In this document: in pieces, positions 51,437-60,644 of the stretch
Numbering within the stretch: the first letter of the stretch is position 1
Layout: every line of letters starts with the position of its first letter
DNA from: a bacterium
GTDB taxonomy: Bacteria; Electryoneota; RPQS01
Direction of reading: 5' to 3'
NCBI GenBank assembly: GCA_036504735.1
Contig: DASXUQ010000008.1
Coordinates: 124,001-188,000 of the forward strand
DNA length: 64,000 nt
Translations under genes and position numbers: made by a program
The notes under the pieces: generated by a model
Told to the model about the DNA's origin: nothing
What the model saw: the letters and a program-made list of their open reading frames with translations, nothing else
Databases searched by the model: none

Positions 51437-53380
51437 CTACCGGTTCGTCACCGCAGTTGGTGCCTCTTGGGAGAGGATCGTCCCCTTCTCGCCCACTACC
51501 CAGCCTCTGTCCGGAGCGGTAAAGTAGGCACCATTTAGCTCATTCCTGGTGCCGCTTTCCATCGTGTTCCAGGTAATTCCGGCATCCGCCGTGTACAGGA
51601 TAGCCCCGTCGGAGCCAATAGCCCAGCCCACCTCGCGGCTTGGAAAAACAACCTTGTTCAGCGGCAGGGTCGTGCTGCTTTCCACCGCCAGCCAGTGATC
51701 GCCACCGTCTGTAGTGCGGACAATCAAACCATTGTAGCCTACGACATAACCGTGATTTGCGTCACTGAAAGTGACATCCTGCGGGCTGTGCAGGCCGCCG
51801 AAAGACTTCGGCTGCCAACTCTCGCCACCGTTGGTCGTGCGGAGCATGACGGGAGTGCCGTAATACGAATAGTCACTCCCCGTGTAACCGATCGCCCAGC
51901 CGTTGGTGGGACTGGCAAAATACACTGCCTGAAAATTCGTTGTGCCGCCGGTATTCTGAATGACCCACGTCTGCCCGCCATCCGACGTGTGCAGCATCGC
52001 CCCGTAATAACCGGCGGCCCACCCGGTTCGGCTGTCCAAAAACTGCACGTCGCTCAAATAGCCTATGCCGCCGAAGACCTGTTCGGTCCAACTGGCCCCG
52101 CCATCTTCCGTGCGCAGAATCGTCGCCGAGTAATTTGAAGTACCGCCGACCGCAAAGCCTGCCGTGCCGCTGACAAACGCGAGGGCGTACAGGTCGGTCA
52201 TCGTTCCCGCATCCTGCGCCAGCCAGTGCTGACCACCGTCCGTCGTGTGAAGGATACTTCCGCTGTCTCCTACCGCCCATCCGTTCTCGCTGCCGCTGAA
52301 GACGACGTCTCGCAAAGCCGATGTGGTCACCGTCTGAATTTGCTGCTCCATGCTGAAGCCGCCGTTGGTGGTCCGGTACACCGAGCCCCCCCAGCCCACC
52401 ATCCAGCCCATATTCATGTCCAGAAAGCACATGGCGCGAGCGCCGTGGGCGAGCTGCGACCACGTCACGCCACCGTCGTTCGTCCGCCACGTACCCTCAT
52501 TAAACCGGTAATATTCCGGGTACTCGTCGTATGGACCCGACGACACCCAGCCGACGTTCATGTCTTTGAATACGACCTTGGACGCATATGCATCGTAGCT
52601 GAAGCGATGCTCCACCCACGTCTGTCCGCCATCCGTCGTCGGAAAGATCCTTCCGGAACGCTGCCCGACTGTCCAACCGTGATAGGCATCCACAAAACTT
52701 ACATCCGAGAGATCGTCACACGGTCCGTTGGGACGCTCCACCCACGTCTCCCCGCCGTTCGTTGTCTGCAAAATCACCCCGCATGCCATTGACCGTGTAT
52801 CACGGTATCCGACGACCCAACCCAGGCTGTCGCCGACAAACGTGATCGCGTTGAGATGGGTGTTGTCCCACTGAGACACGCCCCACCAGAACGCTCCGTC
52901 CGTGGTGTGCAGAATTCGGTCACCGCTCACGGCCCATGCTTCAGCCGGTCCCCGCGCACAGACATCCTTGACGGCTTGCTTGCTGTCATGCTCGATGGTC
53001 TGACGGCTCCAGTCCCGCCCGTTGCCGGAATACAGCAACGTCCCGTTCTGTCCTGTCACCCAACCGTGATAGAGATCCGCAAAACTGACGGACACCAGGT
53101 CTTCATCCGTTCCGCTAACCTGTGGCGCCCACGTTTGCCCGCCGTCCGCCGTTTGCAGAATCGTCCCGCACGCGCCCACACCCCAGCCGTGCCGGGCATC
53201 TACAAACGTCACGTCCGTCAGATCATTCCCCTGGGGAGTGGGATTCTGCCACATCCAGGGTTGCGGCGAAAAGCGGGAGCCGCCGCCTGGAGTTGTCACA
53301 CCGTCTTCTGTCGATGAACACCCCACCAGAACCATCAGCCCCGCCAGCCCCACTGCCGCAAGGAACAGAAACCGCACCAT
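51437..53380 (-). CDS. Ycf48-like propeller lipoprotein
   Basis: A 647-residue lipoprotein with a signal and lipobox (MVLVGC, Cys21). From about residue 40 to the end there are a dozen or so 45-55-residue repeats of the type DVTFVDARHGWGVGACGTIL-T-DGG-TW, typical of Ycf48/BNR-type beta propellers (WAVG, TTDGGQTW). Ycf48 itself assists photosystem II assembly, but such domains are widespread in FCB secretomes and here probably serve surface binding. It has no sorting module and stays lipid-anchored. GAGAGGTGAT lies before the ATG. Confidence 0.8.
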   Translation of the reverse strand: MVRFLFLAAVGLAGLMVLVGCSSTEDGVTTPGGGSRFSPQPWMWQNPTPQGNDLTDVTFVDARHGWGVGACGTILQTADGGQTWAPQVSGTDEDLVSVSFADLYHGWVTGQNGTLLYSGNGRDWSRQTIEHDSKQAVKDVCARGPAEAWAVSGDRILHTTDGAFWWGVSQWDNTHLNAITFVGDSLGWVVGYRDTRSMACGVILQTTNGGETWVERPNGPCDDLSDVSFVDAYHGWTVGQRSGRIFPTTDGGQTWVEHRFSYDAYASKVVFKDMNVGWVSSGPYDEYPEYYRFNEGTWRTNDGGVTWSQLAHGARAMCFLDMNMGWMVGWGGSVYRTTNGGFSMEQQIQTVTTSALRDVVFSGSENGWAVGDSGSILHTTDGGQHWLAQDAGTMTDLYALAFVSGTAGFAVGGTSNYSATILRTEDGGASWTEQVFGGIGYLSDVQFLDSRTGWAAGYYGAMLHTSDGGQTWVIQNTGGTTNFQAVYFASPTNGWAIGYTGSDYSYYGTPVMLRTTNGGESWQPKSFGGLHSPQDVTFSDANHGYVVGYNGLIVRTTDGGDHWLAVESSTTLPLNKVVFPSREVGWAIGSDGAILYTADAGITWNTMESGTRNELNGAYFTAPDRGWVVGEKGTILSQEAPTAVTNR

Positions 53381-53513
53381 ACATCACCTCTCGGTTTGTG
53401 TTGGTCAAGATACCTGCCGGACAAAACCGGCTCATTCGCATGTACTACATCGTTGTCAAGGGTACAGCGGAGTCTCCTGTTTGCGACTCGGAACTTACAC
53501 ACCGGAAACAGCA

Positions 53514-53542
53514 GCGCCGCCATCACAAGTCGATGGCGGCGC
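53514..53542 (-). terminator. Probable terminator
   Basis: A perfect 10-bp stem (GCGCCGCCAT/ATGGCGGCGC) with a 9-base loop just past the stop of the gene at 53547. Only a short T tract follows on the minus strand. Confidence 0.6.
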
Positions 53543-53546
53543 CGTT

Positions 53547-55646
53547 TCATTTAAGAAGCACCAGCTTAGCTGACGTGCCGAAATTCTTTCCGCTTAGCCG
53601 CGCGAAGTAGACTCCGCTCGGCAGGGTGGATGCATCAAAACTTAGATCGTGCTGACCTCTCGCGTAGAAACCATCCGCGAGCGATTGAACCAGCCGTCCT
53701 CCGACATCATACACCGCCACCGCCACGCGCCCACTAACAGGGACGTCAAAACTGAGGGTGGTCTGCGGATTGAAAGGATTAGGATACGCGCTGAGAGAAT
53801 AAGACAACACCGCCGGCGTGCGTCTCCCCGAAGGCGGCGTAAAGGCGCTGCCTCCCACGGAATAGAGAATGGTCCCGTGCGCACCTACTGCCCAGATCTG
53901 ATCCGGTCCTACACAGGTAACCGCCCACAGGTCATAGATGCATCCGCTGACCATGGTGGCCCACTGCTCACCCGCGTTGGTGGTATGCAAAATAGTTCCG
54001 CCGTCACCGACAATCCAGCCTTCGGTGGCGCTGCGGAAAGCCACGGCCCGAAGCTGCGTCTGCACGCCGGACGCCTGCGCCAGCCAGTGCTGTCCGGCAT
54101 CGGTCGTATGGAGAATGGTGCCGCCTACGCCCACAACCCAGGCGGTGAGTGAATCCAAAAATGTGATGTCATTCAAAGTGTACGGCAAACCGGTGGGCTG
54201 CCGGGTCCAGGTAAAGCCGGTATCCACCGTGGCCAGAATCGAACCGCCATCCCCCACAGCCCAGCCCTTCCCCGTGCTCACAAAGTCCACTCCGGTGAAG
54301 GAACCCACGGAAATCACATTCTGATAGTGCCACGATCCGCCGCCGTTGGTGGTATGCATAATCGTGCTGGCATCTCCGACCGCCCAGCCATAGGTCGTAT
54401 CGGCAAAATCCACATCTCTCAAAAACAGCGATTCCCCGCTGAGCACGCGTGACCACGTATCGCCGGCGGTTGTGGTATGCCAGATACCGTCCGCGCCGAC
54501 CCGCCAGCCCCGCAAACTGTCCAGAAAGGTGATCCCCTGCGAATCATAGGGCGATTGGCTCGGGCGTGGATCCCATGTCTGTCCGCCGTCCGTCGTCCGC
54601 ATGTACTGGCCGTTTGCACCCACCGCGCACCCCGTGGTCGCCGTGGCAAACGCGACGCCGCGCAAAGCAAAAATTTCTCCGTTGGTCTGCCGCGCCCAGG
54701 CGTTGCCACCGTCGGCCGTATGCCAGACCTGTCCGTCTGTCGTCACTCCATATCCGGACAGCGAATCGCGGAAGGCCACGCCCCAGAACGGATAGGTCGT
54801 CCCTACCGGCTGCTGAACCCAACTCGCGCCGCCGTCCGTCGTGTGCAGAATCATGCCGTCATGGCCCACGCACCATCCGGAGGTGGCCGTGGGGAGAGCA
54901 ACTTCCCGCAAGGTGGACCCCGTTCCCGTGGGGACCTGTTCCCAGCCGTTACCTGCAAAACGCAGCACCAGGCCATTCCGTCCTACGGCAAGCCCGGTCG
55001 TGTCATTGTAAAACTGCACATCCGACAGCCAGCCATGAGTCCCAAAGGGCGTATAATGTGTCCAATGCGCGCCGCCATCCTCGCTGTGATACATCACCGG
55101 CGGATCGAACTGCACATAGCCGCCCACGATCCAGAGCGTCTGGTCATTGGCATACGCAATCGCTGCAAAATCGTCAGTGGTCGACAGGTCCACCGGCAGC
55201 CAGTTCTCACCGCCATCTGTGGTGTGCAGCACCGTGCCGCCATCGCCGACCACCCAGCCCACATCCGCCGTGCGGAAAGCCAGGCCGTGCAGGTCGCGCA
55301 TCGTGCCGCTGGTCTGAGCATGCCAGTTCGCGCCGCCGTCACTGGTGCGCATGATCACCCCGCTGTCGCCCACCGCCCAGACGTGGTGGCTGTCTACAGC
55401 CGCCAGTCGCGTGAACATCTGCCGCTCGTGGAGCGCCATGAATGTCCAGGCCGCCCCGCCATTGGTCGTGCGCATGATTGTTCCGAAGTCGCCAACGGCC
55501 CAGCCGGTGCTGTCATCGCTGAAAGCAATGTCCCGCAAAGGGTTACCTTGAGGCAGCGGATTTTGCCACTGCCACCCTTGGCCCCAGACCAGTGACGGGA
55601 CAATAACAGTAAGTGTTAACAAAACAAAGACTAAGAAACTTCTCAT
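53547..55646 (-). CDS. Ycf48-like propeller protein with T9SS sorting module
   Basis: A 699-residue exported protein (signal peptide ends LVWG). Ycf48/BNR repeats (GWAVGDFGTIMRTTNGG, GWVVGDGGTVLHTTDGG and so on; about 14 copies) fill residues 25-610. A sorting module follows from about residue 620 (LSAYPNPFNPQTTLSFDVP ... SGVYFARL ... KLVLLK). Its propeller repeats resemble those of the lipoprotein at 51437, but this copy uses T9SS instead of lipid anchoring. GGAGAGCAC precedes the ATG. Likely a surface protein; binding partner unknown. Confidence 0.82.
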   Translation of the reverse strand: MRSFLVFVLLTLTVIVPSLVWGQGWQWQNPLPQGNPLRDIAFSDDSTGWAVGDFGTIMRTTNGGAAWTFMALHERQMFTRLAAVDSHHVWAVGDSGVIMRTSDGGANWHAQTSGTMRDLHGLAFRTADVGWVVGDGGTVLHTTDGGENWLPVDLSTTDDFAAIAYANDQTLWIVGGYVQFDPPVMYHSEDGGAHWTHYTPFGTHGWLSDVQFYNDTTGLAVGRNGLVLRFAGNGWEQVPTGTGSTLREVALPTATSGWCVGHDGMILHTTDGGASWVQQPVGTTYPFWGVAFRDSLSGYGVTTDGQVWHTADGGNAWARQTNGEIFALRGVAFATATTGCAVGANGQYMRTTDGGQTWDPRPSQSPYDSQGITFLDSLRGWRVGADGIWHTTTAGDTWSRVLSGESLFLRDVDFADTTYGWAVGDASTIMHTTNGGGSWHYQNVISVGSFTGVDFVSTGKGWAVGDGGSILATVDTGFTWTRQPTGLPYTLNDITFLDSLTAWVVGVGGTILHTTDAGQHWLAQASGVQTQLRAVAFRSATEGWIVGDGGTILHTTNAGEQWATMVSGCIYDLWAVTCVGPDQIWAVGAHGTILYSVGGSAFTPPSGRRTPAVLSYSLSAYPNPFNPQTTLSFDVPVSGRVAVAVYDVGGRLVQSLADGFYARGQHDLSFDASTLPSGVYFARLSGKNFGTSAKLVLLK

Positions 55647-55709
55647 GTGCTCTCCATTCTGGCAGGCCGTTCAGGGAAGCTGTGGGCGACTCGACGTGAC
55701 GTGACGAAA

Positions 55710-55738
55710 AGTATAAATCAAAAATGAAAAAACCAAGA
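55710..55738 (-). promoter_or_regulatory. Possible promoter of the propeller gene
   Basis: On the minus strand TATACT (55715-55710) is preceded by T-rich sequence; TCTTGG (55738-55733) is 17 bases away, or TTGGTT at 15. The -35 box is weak. The gene starts 64 bases downstream. Confidence 0.35.
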
Positions 55739-55787
55739 GATAAGCGGCCTCATCTCCGATTTTTCCAATTTCGTGCCGTCAGGAATG

Positions 55788-55819
55788 CCGCAGGGCGCAT
55801 CCAAACACACGCCCTGCGG
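55788..55819. terminator. Hairpin after the first PorV/PorQ gene
   Basis: A perfect 9-bp stem (CCGCAGGGC/GCCCTGCGG) with a 14-base loop lies 46 bases past the stop at 55865. No T tract follows on the minus strand, so it is only a possible terminator. Confidence 0.4.
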
Positions 55820-55864
55820 TCAAAAAGTGTACGGTTGGGGGTTCGGCGGGGAAGCCGAAAGGGA

Positions 55865-56749
55865 TCAGATGTCGAAGGCGAAGGAGAAGCGGTGGCCTTC
55901 GCCAAGGTTCTCCTTGAAGGGGATAAAGGCGTAGTCCAGCCGGAACTGGGAAATGTAGAACCCGAGGCCGAAGGAGATATTCTGTGCATCCAGCCCCTGA
56001 ACATAGCCGGCGCGCAGCGCCAGATAGCCCGGGGCACGGTATTCCACACCGCCCTTGAACAGCGGCTTGTTGTCACGAATACCCTGCGCTTCCGCCGTCA
56101 CCATCACGGAGCCGATCTTCGGCAGCGCATGCTCGTAGGCCGCACCGCCCCGCACAGTGGTCGGCAGCTTGGGAGACTCCACCACAAAGGCGGACATTTC
56201 GCCCATATTCTGCACCGCCGCGCCCAGCGTCAAACCCGGAACCACATCCCGCGCCAACGCGCCGGCATCAAGCCCATAGCCGCGCGAAGCTTCGAGCTGG
56301 ATCTTCTGATACAGGTACCGTCCGGCCACACCGACCGAATACTTATCGCTGATCTTGAAAGCCAGCGCCGCGCCCACCGCCGAATTCACCGCGTCAAAGG
56401 TCGAAATCGGGTTGACACTGGGCTGATCCCGGAATTCGATGTCGGATACGCGTGTGCCGAGATAGCTCGGCGAAAGCGCCAGCCGCCCGCGGTGCACCGT
56501 GAAGCCAATAAACTCCGAACGCGTGTCCGCGAAATGCTTGGTCAGCATCAGGGCTATGCCGCGCGGGGTGAACGCCGGCACCGCGGGATTGTACGTCGCC
56601 GAAGTCGGCCCGGTAATCAGGGCCACACCGCTGCCGCCCAGAGCGCTCTCGCGTGCTCCCACCGGGATCTCCAGAAAGGCCAGCCCCGTCCCCGCAAAGC
56701 TCGAAGAGACCGCCAGCATCAGCAGCAGGACTACAAGGAATGTTCTCAT
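55865..56749 (-). CDS. PorV/PorQ-family outer-membrane protein
   Basis: A 294-residue exported barrel protein (signal peptide ends SSFA). It opens GTGLAFLEIPVGARESALGG followed by SATYNPAVPAF, the pattern of PorV/PorQ-family FadL-like barrels. Further strands include ALAFKISDKYSVGVAGRYLYQ and GVEYRAPGYLALRAGYVQG, ending FSFAFDI. In Bacteroidota, PorV shuttles T9SS cargo from the translocon to the attachment complex. A role in handling the many sorting-module proteins of this window is a reasonable inference. It is 35 bases downstream of a second family member. Confidence 0.85.
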   Translation of the reverse strand: MRTFLVVLLLMLAVSSSFAGTGLAFLEIPVGARESALGGSGVALITGPTSATYNPAVPAFTPRGIALMLTKHFADTRSEFIGFTVHRGRLALSPSYLGTRVSDIEFRDQPSVNPISTFDAVNSAVGAALAFKISDKYSVGVAGRYLYQKIQLEASRGYGLDAGALARDVVPGLTLGAAVQNMGEMSAFVVESPKLPTTVRGGAAYEHALPKIGSVMVTAEAQGIRDNKPLFKGGVEYRAPGYLALRAGYVQGLDAQNISFGLGFYISQFRLDYAFIPFKENLGEGHRFSFAFDI

Positions 56750-56783
56750 ATATGGATTCTGATTTTTCAGCGTTTTGCTTTTC

Positions 56784-57752
56784 TTAAAATCTCACGCTCC
56801 AGCCAAGCTGGGTCGAATTGTTCGGCGCGATATTTTCCAGCACATAGGTCAGATCCAGCGACGAACGCAGTTTCCACACGGCAAAGCCCAATCCAAGGCC
56901 GAAGGTCGGCGCGCCGTCGTCATAACCTATACGTCCGGCGATGCTCTGTTTGGGCGTAATATCCATCGCGCCTTCCAAACCCGCATGCAGCCGGGTATCG
57001 TTCTTATCGCTGCTCTCCACGTCCACCACACCGGTAATTCCGCTGCGCTCATAGGCCGCGCCCGCGCGGTACTCGAATGGCCATTTGTCGGCCTTGGTGG
57101 AACCCTGCGCCCAATAGTCCGTGGTGTTCCACGTGGTCTTGGCGCCGAGATTCTTGATCTGCGCGCCCACGGTCAGATGATCGATAGGCTTGGCAAACGC
57201 GCCGACGTCCGCGCCGAATCCGTTGCCGTGGATCGATTTATTGTCGTTGCCGATCTTGCCGAAGGTCTCGTAGATGACCTTGGCCGTTACACCCGCGCCG
57301 AAGCGCTCGTGGAATTGCAGGCCGAAAGAAAACAGAAACAGGTTCGACGATTGATCAATCGTAGCCAGCGGATTGCCGTCGAAGTCGCGCGAATCGATGT
57401 TGCCCACTCCCGCATGCAGCCAGCCCAGACCCACGCCCGCGTTTACCGCCTGCTTGTCCGGTCCGGCCTTGGGATGCAGCGGCGCCGTGAACGCCAGATA
57501 GTCCAGCGTGCGATCAAGAGACATCCGCGCGGTCGTGGCCGAAAACTCGTACGTCTTGGCAAACGATAGCGCGCCGGGATTGTAATAGATCGCCGACGGC
57601 CCTTCCGCCAGTCCCGTATAGGCATTGCCCAGCGCCTTGGCCCGCGCTCCCGCCCCCAGCCGCCCAAAGGCCCCCGCAAACCCGCCATTGGTGTCCGCCA
57701 GTGCCGCCGAACACAGGACAAGCAGGAGAAGTATGAAAAGAGATTTTCGCAT
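56784..57752 (-). CDS. PorV/PorQ-family outer-membrane protein, second copy
   Basis: A 322-residue protein from ATG 57752 (MRKSLFILLLLVLCSAALA signal peptide). The diagnostic start GGFAGAFGRLGAGARAKALG followed by GNAYTGLAEGPSAIYYNPGAL is a clear PorV/PorQ-family opening. The remaining sequence is a barrel with strands such as FLFSFGLQFHERFGAGVTAK and LGFAVWKLRSSLDLTYVLEN. Divergence from the neighbour suggests distinct roles. The pair is probably cotranscribed on the minus strand. Confidence 0.85.
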   Translation of the reverse strand: MRKSLFILLLLVLCSAALADTNGGFAGAFGRLGAGARAKALGNAYTGLAEGPSAIYYNPGALSFAKTYEFSATTARMSLDRTLDYLAFTAPLHPKAGPDKQAVNAGVGLGWLHAGVGNIDSRDFDGNPLATIDQSSNLFLFSFGLQFHERFGAGVTAKVIYETFGKIGNDNKSIHGNGFGADVGAFAKPIDHLTVGAQIKNLGAKTTWNTTDYWAQGSTKADKWPFEYRAGAAYERSGITGVVDVESSDKNDTRLHAGLEGAMDITPKQSIAGRIGYDDGAPTFGLGLGFAVWKLRSSLDLTYVLENIAPNNSTQLGWSVRF

Positions 57753-57801
57753 AGGGTAATTCGTTTGTGACTTGGGCCAAGTCCTTAATCTCATCGCCGA
57801 G

Positions 57802-58221
57802 TCAATGAATGCGCCGACGCAGATCGTATTCCGCAGCAGAGGTCAGGGTTCGTTGTTCCCCCACTTCAGTGGGGGAATTCAAGGGGGTGGCCGAAGGGCC
57901 ATCCGTGTCCGCTTCATAAAGTACCGTTCCTCTTTCCATGATCTCTCGTAGAAAGAAGTCTTCCCACTCGATCCTTTGCCGGATCACTTCGGGTGTTCGA
58001 ACCAGTAAGTCGATGGCGAACCGATGCGAGACATGCTGGAGGATCTGCGCCGCTTTGCGGATCGGATTGCCCTCGATCTCCGGCAGGACTACCAGAAGAT
58101 CCACATCCGAATCATCGTGCGGCGTTCCATACGCGTACGACCCGAATAGAATGATCTTCTGCGGATGAAACTCGCGTGCGATCTGGTCGCACACCTGCTG
58201 TATCGACTCGAAATCTACCAT
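57802..58221 (-). CDS. MNT-type nucleotidyltransferase domain protein
   Basis: A 139-residue small nucleotidyltransferase with the pol-beta signature IILFGSYAYGTPHDDSDVDLLV (given here as GSYAYG, then DSDVDLLV). It belongs to the minimal NTases usually paired with a HEPN protein as a toxin-antitoxin system, but no HEPN gene is next to it. The C-terminal 30 or so residues (SATPLNSPTEVGEQRTL) are encoded by a C5/G5 palindrome, so the domain proper ends near residue 110. It stops 50 bases upstream of a PorV/PorQ gene. A regulatory or toxin-antidote role is inference. Confidence 0.8.
   Translation of the reverse strand: MVDFESIQQVCDQIAREFHPQKIILFGSYAYGTPHDDSDVDLLVVLPEIEGNPIRKAAQILQHVSHRFAIDLLVRTPEVIRQRIEWEDFFLREIMERGTVLYEADTDGPSATPLNSPTEVGEQRTLTSAAEYDLRRRIH
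57854..57889. repeat. C5/G5 palindromic repeat, copy 9, inside a coding region
   Basis: TTCCCCCACT, TC, AGTGGGGGAA, then TTCAAGGGGGT. It supplies the C-terminal codons of the nucleotidyltransferase gene without breaking the frame. Confidence 0.75.
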
Positions 58222-58224
58222 ATC

Positions 58225-58878
58225 TTATTGAACGCTGATCCCCAGCCGAAGGCCGGCGAATCCAACATCGAGTGAACCGCTGTACGGTTCATCAAAGGGA
58301 TACCCTAAAAGCAGCGTTGTAACGTCGCTTTCCGCAAACCATGCCAGTCGTTCCCCCATCGGAAGCGAAACACCGAGGCCCGCCCGGGCGCTGATCCCGC
58401 GATAATTCCCCGCGCCGGCGCCATAGGCGCCGCGACAATCTTCGCCGTCATAAGGATAATTCGGGTAAAGCACCGGACGCGTGACCGTGCCCCACATGCC
58501 GCCTAACCCCAATGCCATGTATGGACGAACGGCCGATGATCTGTGTGCAAAGGAAACCATAAGATCGGCCATGGCGCTCGCAAATCTCGACGGACCACTG
58601 TGGCGGTACGGATCGAAGTCCGGGCTGTGATAGCCGAAGCGGTCATACGTCCCTTCCAGCCGCAGCGCGCGGTGGGGACTGAGCGGAATCTCTATTCCAC
58701 CCTCGATCCCGTAGCTCCCCCGCCAATAGTCGCGGTTGGGCGCAAGATTCACAATCGTCACGGGCTGGCTCGCGCTGAAATAAAATGTTACTGGACAGAG
58801 CCGCGTTTCCGCTTTCGCGGTCCCCACGATCCAGCACAGCGCAATCCCCGCCGTCCACCGAAGGCTAACCCATCCCAT
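58225..58878 (-). CDS. Small outer-membrane beta-barrel protein
   Basis: A 217-residue exported protein (signal peptide about 1-23, ends KAE). It has alternating strands: YWRGSYGIEGGIEIPLSPHRAL, SAVRPYMALGLGGMWG, GISARAGLGVSLPMGERLAWF and LDVGFAGLRLGISVQ. The pattern of Gly/aromatic residues suits a porin-like eight-stranded barrel. Four Cys residues are unusual for such a barrel. The family is not recognised. The gene lies 3 bases from the nucleotidyltransferase gene on the same strand. Confidence 0.65.
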   Translation of the reverse strand: MGWVSLRWTAGIALCWIVGTAKAETRLCPVTFYFSASQPVTIVNLAPNRDYWRGSYGIEGGIEIPLSPHRALRLEGTYDRFGYHSPDFDPYRHSGPSRFASAMADLMVSFAHRSSAVRPYMALGLGGMWGTVTRPVLYPNYPYDGEDCRGAYGAGAGNYRGISARAGLGVSLPMGERLAWFAESDVTTLLLGYPFDEPYSGSLDVGFAGLRLGISVQ

Positions 58879-58979
58879 AGCCGCCTCCGAATTTGCTCGA
58901 GTTTCCTTCTCGGATTAGAATCTGCGAAACCTGACGTCGCCGCCGCGCGGGGTGTCCTTACCCCGCGCGCCACAAAGCC

Positions 58980-60560
58980 TCAATCCAGCACAATCACCTT
59001 GCCCCACACGTCGCCGCCGGGCTTGGAGATCTTGTAGAAGTAGGTGCCGTTGGCGACAATCGTGCCGTTCTTGCGCCCGTCCCATGTTTCGTACTGTTCG
59101 CCCGAAGGACGCGTGGCCGTGGGCAGGTCCACAACTTTGCTCATCGCCATGTCATAGATCGAAATCTTTACCGCGCCGCCGGTGGCCGCCGTATAGCGCA
59201 GTTTCACCGGACCGAACCGCGAGGGCGACCAGGGATTGGGATACGCATACGTATCCACGGAACGCGCCCCACCCGAGAGCGGATAGGCCGCCTGAAACAG
59301 CGTCCAGTGATTGCCCCGGTCCGAGGTCACGGCCAAACCGTCCGTGCCGCCCGCCCACACGCTGTACAGCGAATCGCTGTAGGCTGCATAAATCTGCGCT
59401 TCGCCGAACTGATGGCTGTTGGCGGCATCGGAAATATTGGCAAACAGCGCCCAGTGCGCGCCGCCGTCGGGAGACTTCCACAGCCCCAGATCATCACACA
59501 CATACACCGTATCACCGGTGGGGGAGAAGCCAAAGCCGTGCGCCCGCACCGTTTCGAACCTGCCGATGGACTGCACCACCTGCGCCGAATCCAGATAAAC
59601 GTGCCATGTCGCGCCGCCGTCGGTGGATTTGGTCACCGCATAATACTCATCGGAACTCTCCGCCCGCCATGTGGCCGCCCACACCGCATGCTGGCTCTCC
59701 TGATAATCCAGCGCCGTCACAAAATTGCCGGAAAAGCTGGTGCGCGATGCGCGGAAGTTGTGCCACGTGCGGCCTTCATTCGTGCTCTTCAGAATACCCG
59801 CCGCCGTGCCCACCCAGACCGCGCTGTCGCCATACATCACCGCAAAATCTCGATGAATCAGACCGTCGACCGGGTCGCCCGGATGAAACGGCAGCGAACG
59901 CCCGTCGTCGAGCACCAGCGGACTCACCACGCGCCAGCCTGTGGTATCATTGTAATGGGTGTAGTCCGCCGCATAAGCGTGCCGGCGCAGGCCGCCGCCC
60001 TTGGATGCGATCCACACAAAACTGTCGCTCTGCGCGATGTCATACGTGATGTTGTCCACGTTGGTCGTCGTCGGCCAATACCCCAGCGTGCTGTCGTAAC
60101 CCGAGGCATCGAAGTGGTGATAATTCGGATCGCGCGGCTGCGGAAAGTGCACCCACGTCTGACCGTGATCGCGCGAATACACCAGCCCGTCGCCCGCGCC
60201 GGAAATACCTACCGAGGTATCGAAGGCAAAGGACGCCCAGAGAATCGAGTCCGTCACCAGCAGTCCGCTGGTGCCGCCCTTGCCCAGCCCGTTCGATTGG
60301 GTGTACGAGTCGAAATGCGATCCCCGCAGGTCCGCGCGGTTCACGATCACCCGTGATAGTCCGTTGCCCGTTGCCAGCCACAGCGTATCCAGCGCTTCGG
60401 GCCGGATGTCGATAATCACATTCGAGACCAGGCGCGGTTCCGGCGTGCCCTGATCCAGCGCCGAGCGGCCCCCGGCGATCTGATACCCCAGCGGTGCGTA
60501 TTGGGCGAAGGCCGACAGAGTCACTGCGGCGAAGATAACCAGCGAAAAGATGAGTTTCAT
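58980..60560 (-). CDS. Secreted BNR/Ycf48-like propeller protein with FlgD-type C-terminus
   Basis: A 526-residue exported protein from ATG 60560 (MKLIFSLVIFAAVTLSAFA). Propeller-type repeats (SRDHGQTWVHF, STNEGRTWHNF, STDGGATWHVY, SPDGGAHWALF and others) occupy residues about 20-420. The C-terminal 85 residues begin VDTYAYPNPWSPSRFGPVKL and end GTYFYKI and VIVLD, a FlgD Ig-like or T9SS-associated module that differs from the others in this window (it ends in VLD rather than LLK). An export role for the module is inferred. Confidence 0.78.
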   Translation of the reverse strand: MKLIFSLVIFAAVTLSAFAQYAPLGYQIAGGRSALDQGTPEPRLVSNVIIDIRPEALDTLWLATGNGLSRVIVNRADLRGSHFDSYTQSNGLGKGGTSGLLVTDSILWASFAFDTSVGISGAGDGLVYSRDHGQTWVHFPQPRDPNYHHFDASGYDSTLGYWPTTTNVDNITYDIAQSDSFVWIASKGGGLRRHAYAADYTHYNDTTGWRVVSPLVLDDGRSLPFHPGDPVDGLIHRDFAVMYGDSAVWVGTAAGILKSTNEGRTWHNFRASRTSFSGNFVTALDYQESQHAVWAATWRAESSDEYYAVTKSTDGGATWHVYLDSAQVVQSIGRFETVRAHGFGFSPTGDTVYVCDDLGLWKSPDGGAHWALFANISDAANSHQFGEAQIYAAYSDSLYSVWAGGTDGLAVTSDRGNHWTLFQAAYPLSGGARSVDTYAYPNPWSPSRFGPVKLRYTAATGGAVKISIYDMAMSKVVDLPTATRPSGEQYETWDGRKNGTIVANGTYFYKISKPGGDVWGKVIVLD

Positions 60561-60644
60561 ATATCTATGGGTCAACGAAAAACGAGGGGTCTCGTTCCTG
60601 TTTTGCGCAATCAGCGCTTCTTAACTGTGCCGCATACGGTTTAT

